Assembly (NCBI RefSeq): GCF_008728515.1
Contig: NC_044978.1
Coordinates: forward strand, 7,955,771 to 8,019,770
DNA: 64,000 nucleotides
Origin: Papio anubis
Taxonomy: Eukaryota; Chordata; Mammalia; Primates; Cercopithecidae
Direction of reading: 5' to 3'
Made by a program: the position numbers and the translations under genes. Below the pieces are notes generated by a model that saw only the letters and a program-made list of their open reading frames with translations, ran no database searches and was not told where the DNA came from. Shown piece after piece: positions 33,661 through 44,669 of this stretch; position 1 is the first letter of the stretch; each line of letters opens with the position of its first letter.

Positions 33661-35654
33661 ATCGATAGAAAAGAGAGTATACAACTTTATATTTAGAAGA
33701 CACATCCCAGGGTGGTTTTGGACTGTGTCAGCTTGGTTAGGTTGGAAAATGAAACTACATTTCCCAGAATTCCCCTCGTTATGTAGTTCTTGCTTAGAAC
33801 TGGCTAACAGGAAATGTTGATCAAGATTTGGAAGATGCCTGGGTTCGTTCTTGGCTCACACAGCAAAAGCAAAAATAAATTAAAAAACTTAAAAGAAAGA
33901 GGAGAAAAAGCTTTGGAAGATGAAAATGAAGCAGCAGTCTTTACCCTCTAAAGGACATCATGGCTAGAGGCAGTGAAAACAGATGCCAAGGTGCTGGTGG
34001 ATCAAGTGTGTCCTTTCTCTCCCCAGATGGCCCATCACCAGGTGCGTAAACAAGGCCTCCATATTCCTGTTCACTACTATCCTTTGTAGACTCACTCCAG
34101 TAGCTGGATATGCCTCGCTTCAGGAGTGCTGTTTAATGACTTTTTTCTAATCCTCCAACTCCTCCTTTCAGACTCTTATTCCTTCTGCTTCTGCCGCAAT
34201 GATGTAAGACCTAATTCCTATTATAATTCCTCATTCCATAATATGCACAGTAGTTCCTCATCTCTATTTGAACTGGTACACCCAATGAGGACATTCATCA
34301 ACCTGAGGGCGACATTCCAGTAAGGAACTCTTGGACAAACAAGAAAAGGTTCCAGGAGCAAAGGTACTTTTATTCAGAGAAATGGATGCTACTGACATGA
34401 ACTACATTTCTTTTAAATGTTTCTTTTTACAGTGAGAATAGTGAGCTCAACTTCATGATCCAGCTCAAAGCAAAGATTCTGACTATGCTTCCCTTCCCTT
34501 GCTAAGGATGTCTGAGCAGGGGGAGAAAGGATTTATTTCTCAATCAAGGCAAAACTGACTAATAAAGTGGAAGCAATGAAACATTAGGAGAAAGTGGCCA
34601 TCACATCATAAAGACACTGAGTCATGCCAAGGAAACAGGGCGGGATCTGCTGCATGGCCTAAACACTAGAAAATCTTTTTATTTCTAATTAGATAAAAGG
34701 GGGTAAGTTTTCCCATTCTTCATCTCTGAAAGTTTATATAGATCAAAGAAGAGGATGCTTCCATAAATTGAATTCTTACAATAAAGATTTTGTAAGAAAT
34801 TATACAATAAAATATACAAGAAATTCTTACCATAAAGATATTGCAAGAAATTATGCATTTCTTATAATAAAATTACTAATACTAATACAAGTGCCTATGC
34901 ATTAGTGAATCTTGATATAAACTAAGAATAAGAAAATATTTTTAAGAAGGTGAGTGTGAGTTGTGAACAACACAGATAAAAGGCCATCCTTTTTCTGCTG
35001 CTGAGGTACTATGTGACATTTAGCTATGTTACTTAAGGGATATAAGTTGTAAGGATATATTTTTTTCATGGGTTTCTTATTAATTAAAATAAAAAAGTAA
35101 AATTCAATTATCAGAATAGTGCCTGGCATATGAAAGTTTGGTATATATTGTTGAGCAAAATTTTTTTTCTATCTCTTTGGTATGAATCCTGTGCAGACAA
35201 GGATTACTCTAGGAACAGCTGAGTTCCAGCATAAGTAACTGGTAAGTAAAAGCAAATTTAACTGTATTTAATTATAAGCTAAGTCTTCTGTCTTAAACTA
35301 GCTGTAATTTAGAGTATGACGATAATTTGCCAATGAGATTCTGTCTCAGCCACAACTAATCTTTGAGGAACTGTGGTGTAATCAGACAGAACTTGGGTAA
35401 GGTGGAATGGGGCAACTGTCGTGATTTTCAAAAGTAGGAAGAAGGAGGGTTCCACATATTATAGACATAAGTGTGACATATTTAACAATTTCTATGTCAT
35501 ATTAAAATATATTCAGTGATTTCTAAGAAGCTGAATACACTAGCAATAGGAATCAGCATATGTTCACCCCAAATAATCATCGACTTACTAAGAGTATAAA
35601 CTGACCCATTTTTAAAATCAAGGTAGCTGACAAAACCTTGCAAACTAATCTTGT
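33661..35654. other. Mostly unique sequence, no gene recognised
   Basis: About 2 kb. 33720-33800 contains actacatttcccagaattcc, a phrase seen in medium-reiteration repeats that I cannot name. A 51-bp tandem repeat lies at 34771-34876. Confidence 0.4.
34771..34876. repeat. Imperfect tandem repeat, 51-bp period
   Basis: Unit aattcttacaataaagattt... (34771-34820) is repeated at 34822-34871 with several substitutions; a third partial echo (atttcttataataaa) overlaps the end of copy 2. Confidence 0.8.
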
Positions 35655-37450
35655 TGAAAATAGCAGGAACAAACAGAAAGACATCCCATGCTCATGGATC
35701 AGAAGAATTAATGCGGTTAGAGTGACCATACTACCCAAAGCAGTCTACAGACCCAATGCAATCTCTATCAGATACTAACGACGCTTTTCACAGAAATAGA
35801 AAAAATACCCTAAAATTTGTATGGAACTGAAAAAGAGCTGAAGAGCCAAATTAATCCTGAGCAAAAAGAACGAAGTTGGAGGCATCACACTATCTGACTT
35901 CAAAATTTGTTATAATGCTATAGTAACAATTTTATTGTTACTAAAAACAGACACATGGACCAATGGAACAGAATAGATAATCCAGAGATAAACCCACATA
36001 CTTCTAGCCAACTCATTGTTGGCATACATGGGAACATACATGACACCTTGTTTAATCAATAATGCTAGGAAAACTGGATATCCATATGCAGAAGAATGAA
36101 AATAGATACTTAAATCTCACCATATACAAAAATTAACTTAAGATGGATTAAAGACTTAAACGTAAGACCCAAAACTATAAAACTACTAGAAGCAAGCATA
36201 TGTAAACACTCCAGGACATTGGCCTAGGCAAAGATTTTACGGCTAAGACCTCAAAAGCACAGACAACAAAAACAAAAGTAGACAAATGGGACTTAATTAA
36301 ATTAAAAGCCTTCTGCACAGCAAAGGAAATAATCAACAGAGTAAAGAGGCAACCTATTGAATGGGACAAAATATTCACAAACTATTCATCCAGCAAGGGA
36401 TTAATATATCCAGGCTGCACAAAAAACTCAACAGCAGAAACAAAACAAAATAAAACAAATAATCTCATTCAAAAAGTGGGCAAGAGACTCGAATAGACTT
36501 TTCTCAAAGGAAGATATAAAAATGGCCAACAGGTACATGAAAAAATGTTCAATATCATTAATCATCAGAGAAATGCAAATCAAAACCACAACGAGATATC
36601 ATTTTAACCCAGTAAGAATATCTATTATCAAAAAGACAAAAATAACGGATGCCGGCAAGGATGCAGAGAAAAGGGAACTGTTATACACTGTTGGTGGGAA
36701 TGTAAATGAGTACAGCCATGATGGGAAGCAGTATGGAGATTTCCAAAAAACCAAAATAAAACTACCACATGACTCAGCAATCACACTGTTAGGTATTTAT
36801 CCAAAGCAAAAGAAATCAGTATATTGAAGGGATTCTTGGACCTCTGTATTTATTGCAGAACTAGTCACAATAGAATAGATATGGAATCAACCTAAGGGCC
36901 CATCAATGGATGCATAAAGAAAATTGGTGCATATACATAGTAAAATACTACTCAGTCATAAAACAGAAGGAAATCTTGTCATTTACAGCATCATGGATGG
37001 AATTAGAGGTTATAATGTTAAGTGAAATAAGCCAGGCACAGAAACACAAACATTGCCTGTTCTCACTGATGTGAAGGACCTAAAAGGATTGATCTCATAG
37101 AAGCAGAACGTTGAATGATAGATATCAGAAGTGGAAAAAGGTGTGTTGGGGAGGTGGATAAGAGAGGTCGGTTAATGGGTACACACACACACAGTCAGAA
37201 AGAGAGATTAAGATGTAATGTTCAAAAGCAAAGCAAATAACTATAGTTAACAACAAAGTAGTTTGTATTTCAACATAGTCAGAAGGGAGGATGTAAAATA
37301 CTCCCAACACATAAAAATGATAAATACATGAGTGATTGATAACCTAAGTACTCTAATTCGATCATGACAAATCCTATGCATGTAACAAAATATTACATGG
37401 ACCTCCAAAAATATGCACAAATATTATGCATCAATAAAAATAATACATAA
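35655..37450 (+). mobile_element. L1 (L1MA/L1PB age), 5-prime-truncated, ORF2 3-prime half plus 3-prime UTR
   Basis: Collinear with L1 ORF2 from the late reverse-transcriptase region (ggaggcatcacactatctga, atggattaaagacttaaacg, aaagccttctgcacagcaaa, aaatgcaaatcaaaaccaca, actgttggtgggaatgtaaa) through the end of ORF2 (gaaataagccaggcacagaa) and a 3-prime UTR ending in atgcatcaataaaaata. A translated remnant at 36522-36827 retains the ORF2 C-terminal block (residues resembling KHMKKCS..REMQIKTT..YH..PVR). Frameshifts and stops remove coding ability. Family-typical older 3-prime UTR, not L1PA. Confidence 0.95.
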
Positions 37451-39818
37451 ATAAATAATGCTGGTGACAACATAGAGGAAATGTAGGCTGGATGACAAAA
37501 TGGTGAGGGTGAATTTGTAAGTGTCCAAATGAAGACATTCTAAACCAGGATTTATTGGTGGTTCAGTATCTGCTTATGGAGAATAATCCAAAGTTTATTG
37601 TCGGACTGTGTCTTTAGTTCTTCCTGTTTGATAATTTAATAGCTTAGTAGAAAACATAATTGGTACACTTATTAAATTTCCCAATATTACTAAGTCAAAT
37701 GAGGCAATTAATTCATCATGTGACAAATTCAGGAACCAACAATCCAAAAAGATATCAACCAGATGAGATTTTGCACTGTAACCAACGAAATGAATTCTAA
37801 TGGGCACATATACATAATCCTCTGCTTGGACACAAGAAACTCACCTCCAAACGAAAACTAGAACCACCATCTCCAAAGCAACCGAAATCAAACACAGAAA
37901 TAACAACTGTGCATATTAAGGCAGGGAAAATTCTTCCTAAAAAGAATTTAATAAGGACTCTTATGGAGAAGAGACCAGAGGGGTGAGCTGATATCGTACA
38001 TGGTATAGTCAGAATGCTGTGCCTGATGGGAGTGTAGTGTCAAGAGAAAGGAGAGTGACGAGTGATGGCCCTGTACGGGGGGAGTCAGGACTCTGCCCAG
38101 GCCTCTTTCCACAGTTGACAATATTTAGTCCAGAGGAAGGATGAACTGATAGAGGGATTATGACCCCAGCTGAAGGACTTGCAGATTTTGAGCACACAGT
38201 AGGTGCATACAAACACAGCCATGAGGGGCCCTCTGATAATAAAATTAACAAATTGTAGCCAAGTGGAGGTAGATTTGGGTTTAATTTTGAAAAAGAGGCT
38301 CAATGTCTATTTCTTCATTGGCAATACTGCAGAGGGGATTCAAGTTCAGAGTTGGACATGATATGTGCCAAAGGCCCCTGAAAATTGGACATTATATTTG
38401 TCATTTAGTGTCACGGTTATTCAAAGTACTCTGAAAATTTAAAGAGGTAGGCAGTTATAAACACAACCTAATAGAATAAAAATAAAATCTGCTAGAAAAA
38501 AAAACATACACACAAATTTTAAACACAACAGACCTCACCCTACTGATGTGTAGAAGCATCTGTTTCACGGTCACAGTGAAGTAGAAATCACGAATTCAGT
38601 ACTGGTGGTGTGGAGAGTCCGGCAATTCAAAGTTAAGAGGTAGGAGTTTTCATCTCAATATTCTAAAATCTTGTGACCAAAATTGAAAGCAACTTAAATT
38701 TATGGGGCTTCTCATACAGCATTTACAGCATAAGTTTGGAGCAGATAGGTTTTAAGGTACATTTCAACTCTCAGTTTTATAAATGTATGCACAGATAGGC
38801 CTGTCCTAAATGGTAGCTGAACTCCCTGACATCAGCTGTAGCAAATACTGATCGGATTCTGCAATGTAGAAATGGGAGTGTATCCCACAAAGCAACAACT
38901 TTCCTGCTGCTATTGACTGTATCTTGAGAGTTCCATGACTGATTTGGGTCTCCACAAAGTAAAGAGAAAGAGGTAATTTTGAGTCTATCTGATGCTGAAG
39001 CAAAAAAGGAAAAACTCCTCGGGTGAAGGAGTTTTTGAGGGAAGGCTAAGGAGCTGAGATTTAACCTGAAGAAGCAAAATCTGGGTGAGTGGTTTGCAGC
39101 AATAATCAGCTACAGGAAATCATGTGGGTGCTGGTGAGCAGATGTTTTCGGTGTCAGATGAGAGCCGAACAAGAGAAACGAACTCAGAGACTTAAGAGTA
39201 AAGTGGAGGTGTTTTGATTTTTTTGGGGGGGGTGCCCTATGTCTCTAAATGTTTTTGAGAGAATGAACTATGTGAGCAGGGAAAGTTGACGGATCTCCTT
39301 ATCTGAAAGTTGTAAGAAAAAATGCAGGGCATTCTCTGCCAGATTAAGTGTAGTTCTAGATGACCTCGTGATATTTTCCACTGTATTACCCACATAATAA
39401 GGTGAAAATTCAGATAACATATGAAATTCAAAGTAGGCCCATCTTGCAAAACAACCAAGGTCTGTAGTACACTGGCTGATGATGACGTGATTTCATTTGG
39501 TTGTTCAAATATATTCTTCAAGATACTGTCTAACCTTAGTATCTGAGAAGTGGTTTGTTCTCCTAAAAGTCAGGGCTGAGTATATTTTTACATTGGCTGA
39601 CAAAACCAGGGATTATAGTGATAAAAATCCTGTACTCCTTGATGAAGTGGAACTACTTGAAGTTGCTTCTGCAATTGAGTTGTTGTAACACGTTAAAAAT
39701 TTTTTAAAATCAAAATATTAGCTCAGTCAGTATCCTTGTATATTTAGGAAAAGAGCTACAGTGCTATCACTTAATTTTTCCTAATAGCTCATATAGTTTA
39801 AAAATCATTTCTATTTTA
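37451..39818. other. Unique sequence, no gene recognised
   Basis: About 2.4 kb without a recognisable repeat or exon. A G-run lies at about 39223-39230. Confidence 0.45.
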
Positions 39819-40135
39819 AAAATTATTATTATCATTTTTTTTTGAGACGGAGTCTCGCTCTGTGACCCAGGCTAAAGTGCAGTGAACTGATCTCAGCTCA
39901 CTGCAACCTACACCTCCCGAGTTCACGCCATTCTCCTGCCTCAGCCTCCCAAGTAGCTGGGATTATAGGCGCCCACCACCACGCCTGGCTAATTTTTGTA
40001 TTTTTAGTAGAGATGGGGTGTCACCATGTTGACCAGGCTGGTCTCGAACTCCTGACCTCATGATCTACCTGCCTTGCACCCCCAAACTGCCGGGATTACA
40101 GGCGTGAGCCACTGCGCCTGGCCAAAATTATTATT
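39819..40135 (-). mobile_element. AluS-like element, antisense
   Basis: Full reverse Alu (39831-40123): gagacggagtctcgctctgt, ttcacgccattctcctgcct, ttgaccaggctggtctcgaa, ending gagccactgcgcctggcc. Exact 12-bp target duplications AAAATTATTATT lie at 39819-39830 and 40124-40135. Confidence 0.96.
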
Positions 40136-40400
40136 TAGTACAGTCATATCATAAATTTTCTTTGCATAATACCTGTTATACAGTAGGGGTTGTGCTATTT
40201 ACATAATTAATCTGATCTTTAAAAAAATCTCAGCACCTAGATGCTTGGCTATGTTTTCTTTCCTTAAAGAACACAGATAAATTGTTTCAGAACGTTAGCT
40301 AGCCCAGATGTTTTGGGCAGGAACAGGTTTTGACTAAGGTGAGTGTAGCATCTTCAGAATTTGAGAGAACAGCTTGCTAAGCAATTCTTTCTGCTGTACA

Positions 40401-40561
40401 CCAAAGTCTTGCTTCGCAAAATGTGGTCTGCGGGACCGGCAGCATCTGCATCACTGGGAGCTTGTTAGATAGAAATGCAGAATCTCAAACTACTTAACCA
40501 GAATCTGCATTTAAAAAACACAGCCGGTTGATTTGTGTGCACAGCGAAGTTTTAGAAGCAT
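40401..40561. mobile_element. hAT-Charlie MITE (MER20-like)
   Basis: gcttcgcaaaatgtggtctg, ggcagcatctgcatcactgg, agcttgttagatagaaatgc, gaatctgcatttaaaaaac and gaagttttagaagcatt follow the order of the MITE with 'cttgttagaaatgcaaattc'. Family name tentative. Confidence 0.7.
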
Positions 40562-40789
40562 TACACTAAATACCTCTTGGGAACAGAGACGGGTTGGTTC
40601 CTAATCAAAGACAGGCAGAGACGCACTGCGTCTGCTGGGCATCTCTGAGGACAAGGCAGAATTGTTTCAATCAATCCCAATGAGAGATTGATACATTCCC
40701 ATCATTGACATTAACCCCCTATGACAGTGAATCTTGCTTGGAAGCCTCTTGTGTACCTAGGCTATACCTTTACCAAACTTGCTTTTTTT

Positions 40790-41115
40790 CTTCAACCCTT
40801 GGCAGCCACTGGCCTAGAGGATACAGTCCAAAATAGATGTAGCATAACATAATTGAATATTACATTTCCAGTGCATCACCTATTACATTTGAACTAACAT
40901 CTCTTCCTGCTATCCTTGTACCCTCCATTTTTACAAGATTACTCAACAAACCTTCCATATCTAATCTATGCTTGTTCACGTCTTTTTCTCATCCTGGATT
41001 CCTTTCTTTCTCTCTATTTCTGTAGAAATTCTTCACATCTATAAAGGCACACATTAAAGTTTATTGCGGCCATGAAACCTTTCATAATCAGAATTCGTCA
41101 CATTCTACCAGGTGA
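40790..41115 (+). mobile_element. L2 LINE fragment, weak
   Basis: A run of pyrimidine-rich text with ctataaaggcacacattaaa, gcggccatgaaacctttcat, reminiscent of the L2 'ccttcaaggctcaactcaaatgccacctcctccatgaagcc' block but strongly diverged. Confidence 0.45.
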
Positions 41116-41140
41116 TCCATAATATCTTATTCTCTGCATG

Positions 41141-41358
41141 AGCAATGGTTAAGAGCTTTGAAGATTCAGGAACCTGGACTGCACACCCATTCCTTACTGG
41201 AGCTGCAGTCTTGGCCAAGTTTCTTAGTTGGTTGGATCCTTAGTTTCATCCTCAGTTAAATAGGGACAACAATAGTGTCTTCCTTAAAGGATGATCATGA
41301 GGATTAACAGGGTGTGGGGCACAGAGTAAGTTTGCAATAGATATTTGCTGTTATTGAA
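41141..41358 (+). mobile_element. MIR SINE
   Basis: agcaatggttaagagctttg, gcagtcttggccaagtttct, ccttagtttcatcctcagtt, aaatagggacaacaatagtg, gatcatgaggattaacaggg, and a 3-prime part to ttattgaa. Nearly full length. Confidence 0.88.
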
Positions 41359-41486
41359 ATGAGAATGGTCTCAAGCTTTGATGTACTAACATACATACCA
41401 CAGAGAGTGTTTGTGGGCTACGTGTGAATGTTTCCATCATACTAGATGACAGACTTCTTGAGTGCAAGGATACAATTTTATCTGTG

Positions 41487-41804
41487 AACTTCCTCACTCC
41501 TTTTTTTTTTTGAGACAGAGACTGGCTCTGTCTCCCAGGCTGGAGCCCAGTGGTGCGATCTCGGCTCACTGCAAGCTCCGCCTCCCAGGTTCACGCCATT
41601 CTCCTGCTTCAGCCTCCCGAGTAGCTGGGACTACAGGGGCCGCCACCACGCCCGGCTAATTTTTTTGTATTTTTAGTGGAGACGGGGTTTCACCGTGTTA
41701 GCCAGGATGGTCTCAATCTCCTGACCTCGTGATCCGCCCACCTCGGCCTCCAAAGTGCTGGGATTACAGGCGTGAGCCACCGTGCCCAGCCAACTTGCTC
41801 ACTC
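41487..41804 (-). mobile_element. AluY, antisense
   Basis: Carries AluY diagnostic bases: gcaagctccgcctcccaggt, gtgttagccaggatggtctc, cctgacctcgtgatccgcc. Target duplications AACTTCCTCACTC / AACTTGCTCACTC (one mismatch) at 41487-41499 and 41792-41804. Among the youngest insertions in the window. Confidence 0.95.
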
Positions 41805-42628
41805 TTAAGACAGTGAGGTTAGCACTGTCAAGTGATAGCCTTACCACAATACATTGCATCTAATCATAATTTTTTCAATTGTAATGTAAGCCAATTTGTC
41901 ATTTTGGTTTCAAAAATATTATGAATAGTCACATTCTCTGTAAATTATTTATTCATATATGTAACCCCTCAAACTTCTCATCTCCATAGTAATTTTTAAA
42001 AGCTTTCCTCAGGTGCCTTTTCTGTAATATCATAATCACGTTTATGGATCTTCCTTCCAAGACCCTCCACACTAACCCGAGAGCCCCAAATTGTATATTC
42101 AAGAGTTAGATTTCATTGGGTTCTACTGCTTCCCCGCTCTAACTAGGCAGTCACTAAGGGTTCCAATGTGTCTCATGCCTTTTAAACACCACTGTATTTT
42201 ATTTTCTAAAAATTTTACCGTATTTTTGATGTATAAATTCTTAACTATTAAACATAGATGACATGCTTTCCCCTTAGTTTTAGGCTCTGTAAATTGAATA
42301 GACGTTGGTTAACACAAGAATTATAAAGATAATCGCCACAAAAGGGGTATAGTGAATGATTAAACACCCAATAAGAGAAACATCCAATTCCTCCCACATA
42401 TTATGGCTGCAAATAATAATACATTTCAGATGCATTTTATTCTCAAAACAAATGATTAAAAATAGGGCAAAAAAATTCCACAAATTAGTTAGTAGAGACT
42501 GTACACCAAATCACTGCAAATGGTTTGAGTCAATTTATTTGTACCTGGATATGAATATATCTGATGGCTTTATGTAGATATTTAATGTTTTTACCCATTG
42601 ATGAATTATTGGATTTTAAAATCAGAGA
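41805..42628. other. Unique sequence, no gene recognised
   Basis: No feature recognised. Confidence 0.45.
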
Positions 42629-42692
42629 TTTTAAAAACGTTTTAATAATAATTACAAATTATTATTAAAAACGTTTTAATAATAATTACAAA
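42629..42692. repeat. 34-bp-period tandem duplication with internal hairpin
   Basis: A 28-bp unit starting ttaaaaacgttttaataata occurs identically at 42631-42658 and 42665-42692. Between the copies, TAATAATAAT and ATTATTATTA form perfect arms around a 5-nt loop, and each unit contains the palindrome AAAACGTTTT. Confidence 0.92.
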
Positions 42693-42895
42693 TAAGTTTT
42701 ATTAAGTGCTAACTGTAGGTTAAGCACTTGACAGGTTTATATTATTTAACTAAATGAGGGGGAGTTATTATTATATCCACTTTATAGATGGTGACACTGA
42801 GGCTTACCTGGTTAAAGTGCCCAAGGTCAACACCTAGTAAATGATTTAGCCAGAATAAAACCCAGGCTGTGTCATTCTAAAGTTTACATTTTAAA
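42691..42895 (-). mobile_element. MIR SINE, antisense
   Basis: taagttttattaagtgctaa, tatccactttatagatggtg, acactgaggcttacctggtt, gtgcccaaggtcaacaccta, aataaaacccaggctgtg: reverse-complement MIR. Confidence 0.85.
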
Positions 42896-43826
42896 CACAG
42901 CAATCTCTCCTTTGCATGTGGAAACTGAAGCCCAAAGTGTTTAATGTCCAAGGTTAATATACCATTTGTTAGTGACACACCAAGGCTTAAGTCACATGAC
43001 TGCTATTTCTATGCTTTTTCCAGATTCTTCACAAGAGTTGAGTTAGATTGTCTGCATGAATATCTTTTAAAGATAAGGAGTAAAGCTGACTTAAATGACC
43101 CCCTTAATATCATGGCTACCCTATAAAATCCAATCAAACAATTATCAGTTCCACAATGAAATTCACATATCAAAAAGCTCAGATAAGCACTCCTTGCTAA
43201 AAGAGAAAAAATCTCTTGAAAACAAGAACTAAGTTTCGATGAAGGTCATTATCTTGAAAGCTTTCAAATGTTCACAATGAAACAAAATTTCTAAGTCAAG
43301 ATTTAAAAAAGGAAAGGAAATGGAAATAAAGTAAATGAGAAAGATGGCAAGATGGGTTTCATCTTCTCTAGACATTTTATGTTTTCATGTTGTTCTTATA
43401 TTTTAATTGCCTATAAGATTGAGAAAACATTGAGGGCTATAAATATTTTATGTCTCCTGCTATCACATCATAATAAATCATTTGATATTTGTGTCTTTGA
43501 TAGGAATGTAGCCAATATAATAATAAAAGCATACTTATGAATAACTTTTGGTTTGATAGAAAAAAGGCACAGCATTTTGTAATATAAATTGACACTGGTA
43601 TCATAACATAATACCATGCTAACGAGGGAAAAAAGCTAAAACTCTATGATAAAGGAACATTGAATTTATCTAACATTTTGGTTCATTCAGAAAGACTTTC
43701 CTGTTGAATAATTGCAATGCTGCCTTTAAAACTAAGACATATTTTTACATTAAGACTATGAGTAAAGAGTCTGAATGTTTTAGACAGAATGTTTTAACAC
43801 ACAATAATTAAAATAAAACTGTAAAG
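42896..43826. other. Unique AT-rich sequence
   Basis: No gene recognised. A perfect 14-bp palindrome, TTGAAAGCTTTCAA, lies at 43254-43267. Confidence 0.45.
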
Positions 43827-44047
43827 CAGAGTTTTTCAACCTTGGCACTATTGACATTTTGGGCTGGATAATTTGCTGTGAGGAGCTGTCCAGTGAATTT
43901 TAGATCAGTTAGCATCATCCCTGGTCCCTACTCACTAGAAGGAGTAGCAGAGCACAAATCCCTCCTCAATTCCTGATCATCAAAAATGTCTCCAGACATT
44001 GGGAATATCCCCTGGGGCACAAAATTGCCCCTTATTGAGAACTACTG
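43827..44047 (-). mobile_element. MER5A-like hAT-Charlie MITE, complete
   Basis: Starts cagagtttttcaaccttggc and ends cccttattgagaactactg, with the imperfect terminal inverted repeats expected, plus ctattgacattttgggctgg, gcatcatccctggtccctac, caaaaatgtctccagacatt. Orientation is the reverse of the usual MER5A consensus. The 8-bp target duplication is decayed (CTGTAAAG/ATTAAAAG). Confidence 0.9.
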
Positions 44048-44487
44048 ATTAAAAGTTAATAGTCCGAAAGGTCAAATCATTGTACTTTATGACCTTTATC
44101 CAAAACTCTGCTAAATAATTTTCAGATTGACTAGTTTTTCATATTCACACCTGCATGTCTACAGACCAAGGTTTAAATACTCTTTTCCAGAGTTTTCAGT
44201 TGAATAGGCATTTGTCTTCTGCATTTACATTAAAATTATTACTTGTTAATGTGCATTAATTTAAATTTACAATCAATGACACATATAGATTTTTCTTAAA
44301 TCTGAGGATACCTAACTATATTCATAGATGTCCTCTTAGTCACTTAAATTTTCCAATCTTCCTAATTAGATGAATATTATTTTCTCCTTCTCATTTAGAT
44401 TAATAGACCATATTAAAATATGCCTTGAAGATAAGCAGTTTGGGATTTACCTAAAATCACAATTAGTTGAATAACTAATTCACAGAC
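44048..44487. other. Unique sequence, no gene recognised
   Basis: No feature recognised. Confidence 0.45.
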
Positions 44488-44669
44488 CAATATTTCCCAA
44501 AACTGCAGTCTATGAATCACCTGTCTCAGAATTTCCTGAGATGCTTGTCAATGTTATAAATGTTTGGTTCCCTTCCTAGACCTACTGAGTAAGACTCTCT
44601 GGAATACGATCCAGTGATCCACAGCTTAAGCCCCGCCAGGTGATTCTGAAGCCTCACATTCAAAAGTCA
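44488..44669. mobile_element. hAT-Charlie MITE (MER20-like)
   Basis: ccaatatttcccaaaactgc, atgcttgtcaatgttataaa, cctagacctactgagtaaga, ccaggtgattctgaagcctc: the same family as 40401-40561, more complete on the right. Family name tentative. Confidence 0.75.

Noticed and set aside
36522..36827. 101-codon frame resembling L1 ORF2 C-terminal region
   Set aside because: It is real L1-derived sequence but only a broken remnant of the truncated L1; annotated as the mobile element, not as a gene.
37554..37567. attggtggttcagt, a 14-base match to the tRNA-Gly 5-prime region
   Set aside because: The match ends abruptly before the anticodon arm; expected by chance when all tRNA families are considered.
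39719..39732. tagctcagtcagta resembling a tRNA-Lys D-arm
   Set aside because: Only about 14 positions match and no acceptor strand or anticodon arm is present; compatible with chance given the many tRNA families.
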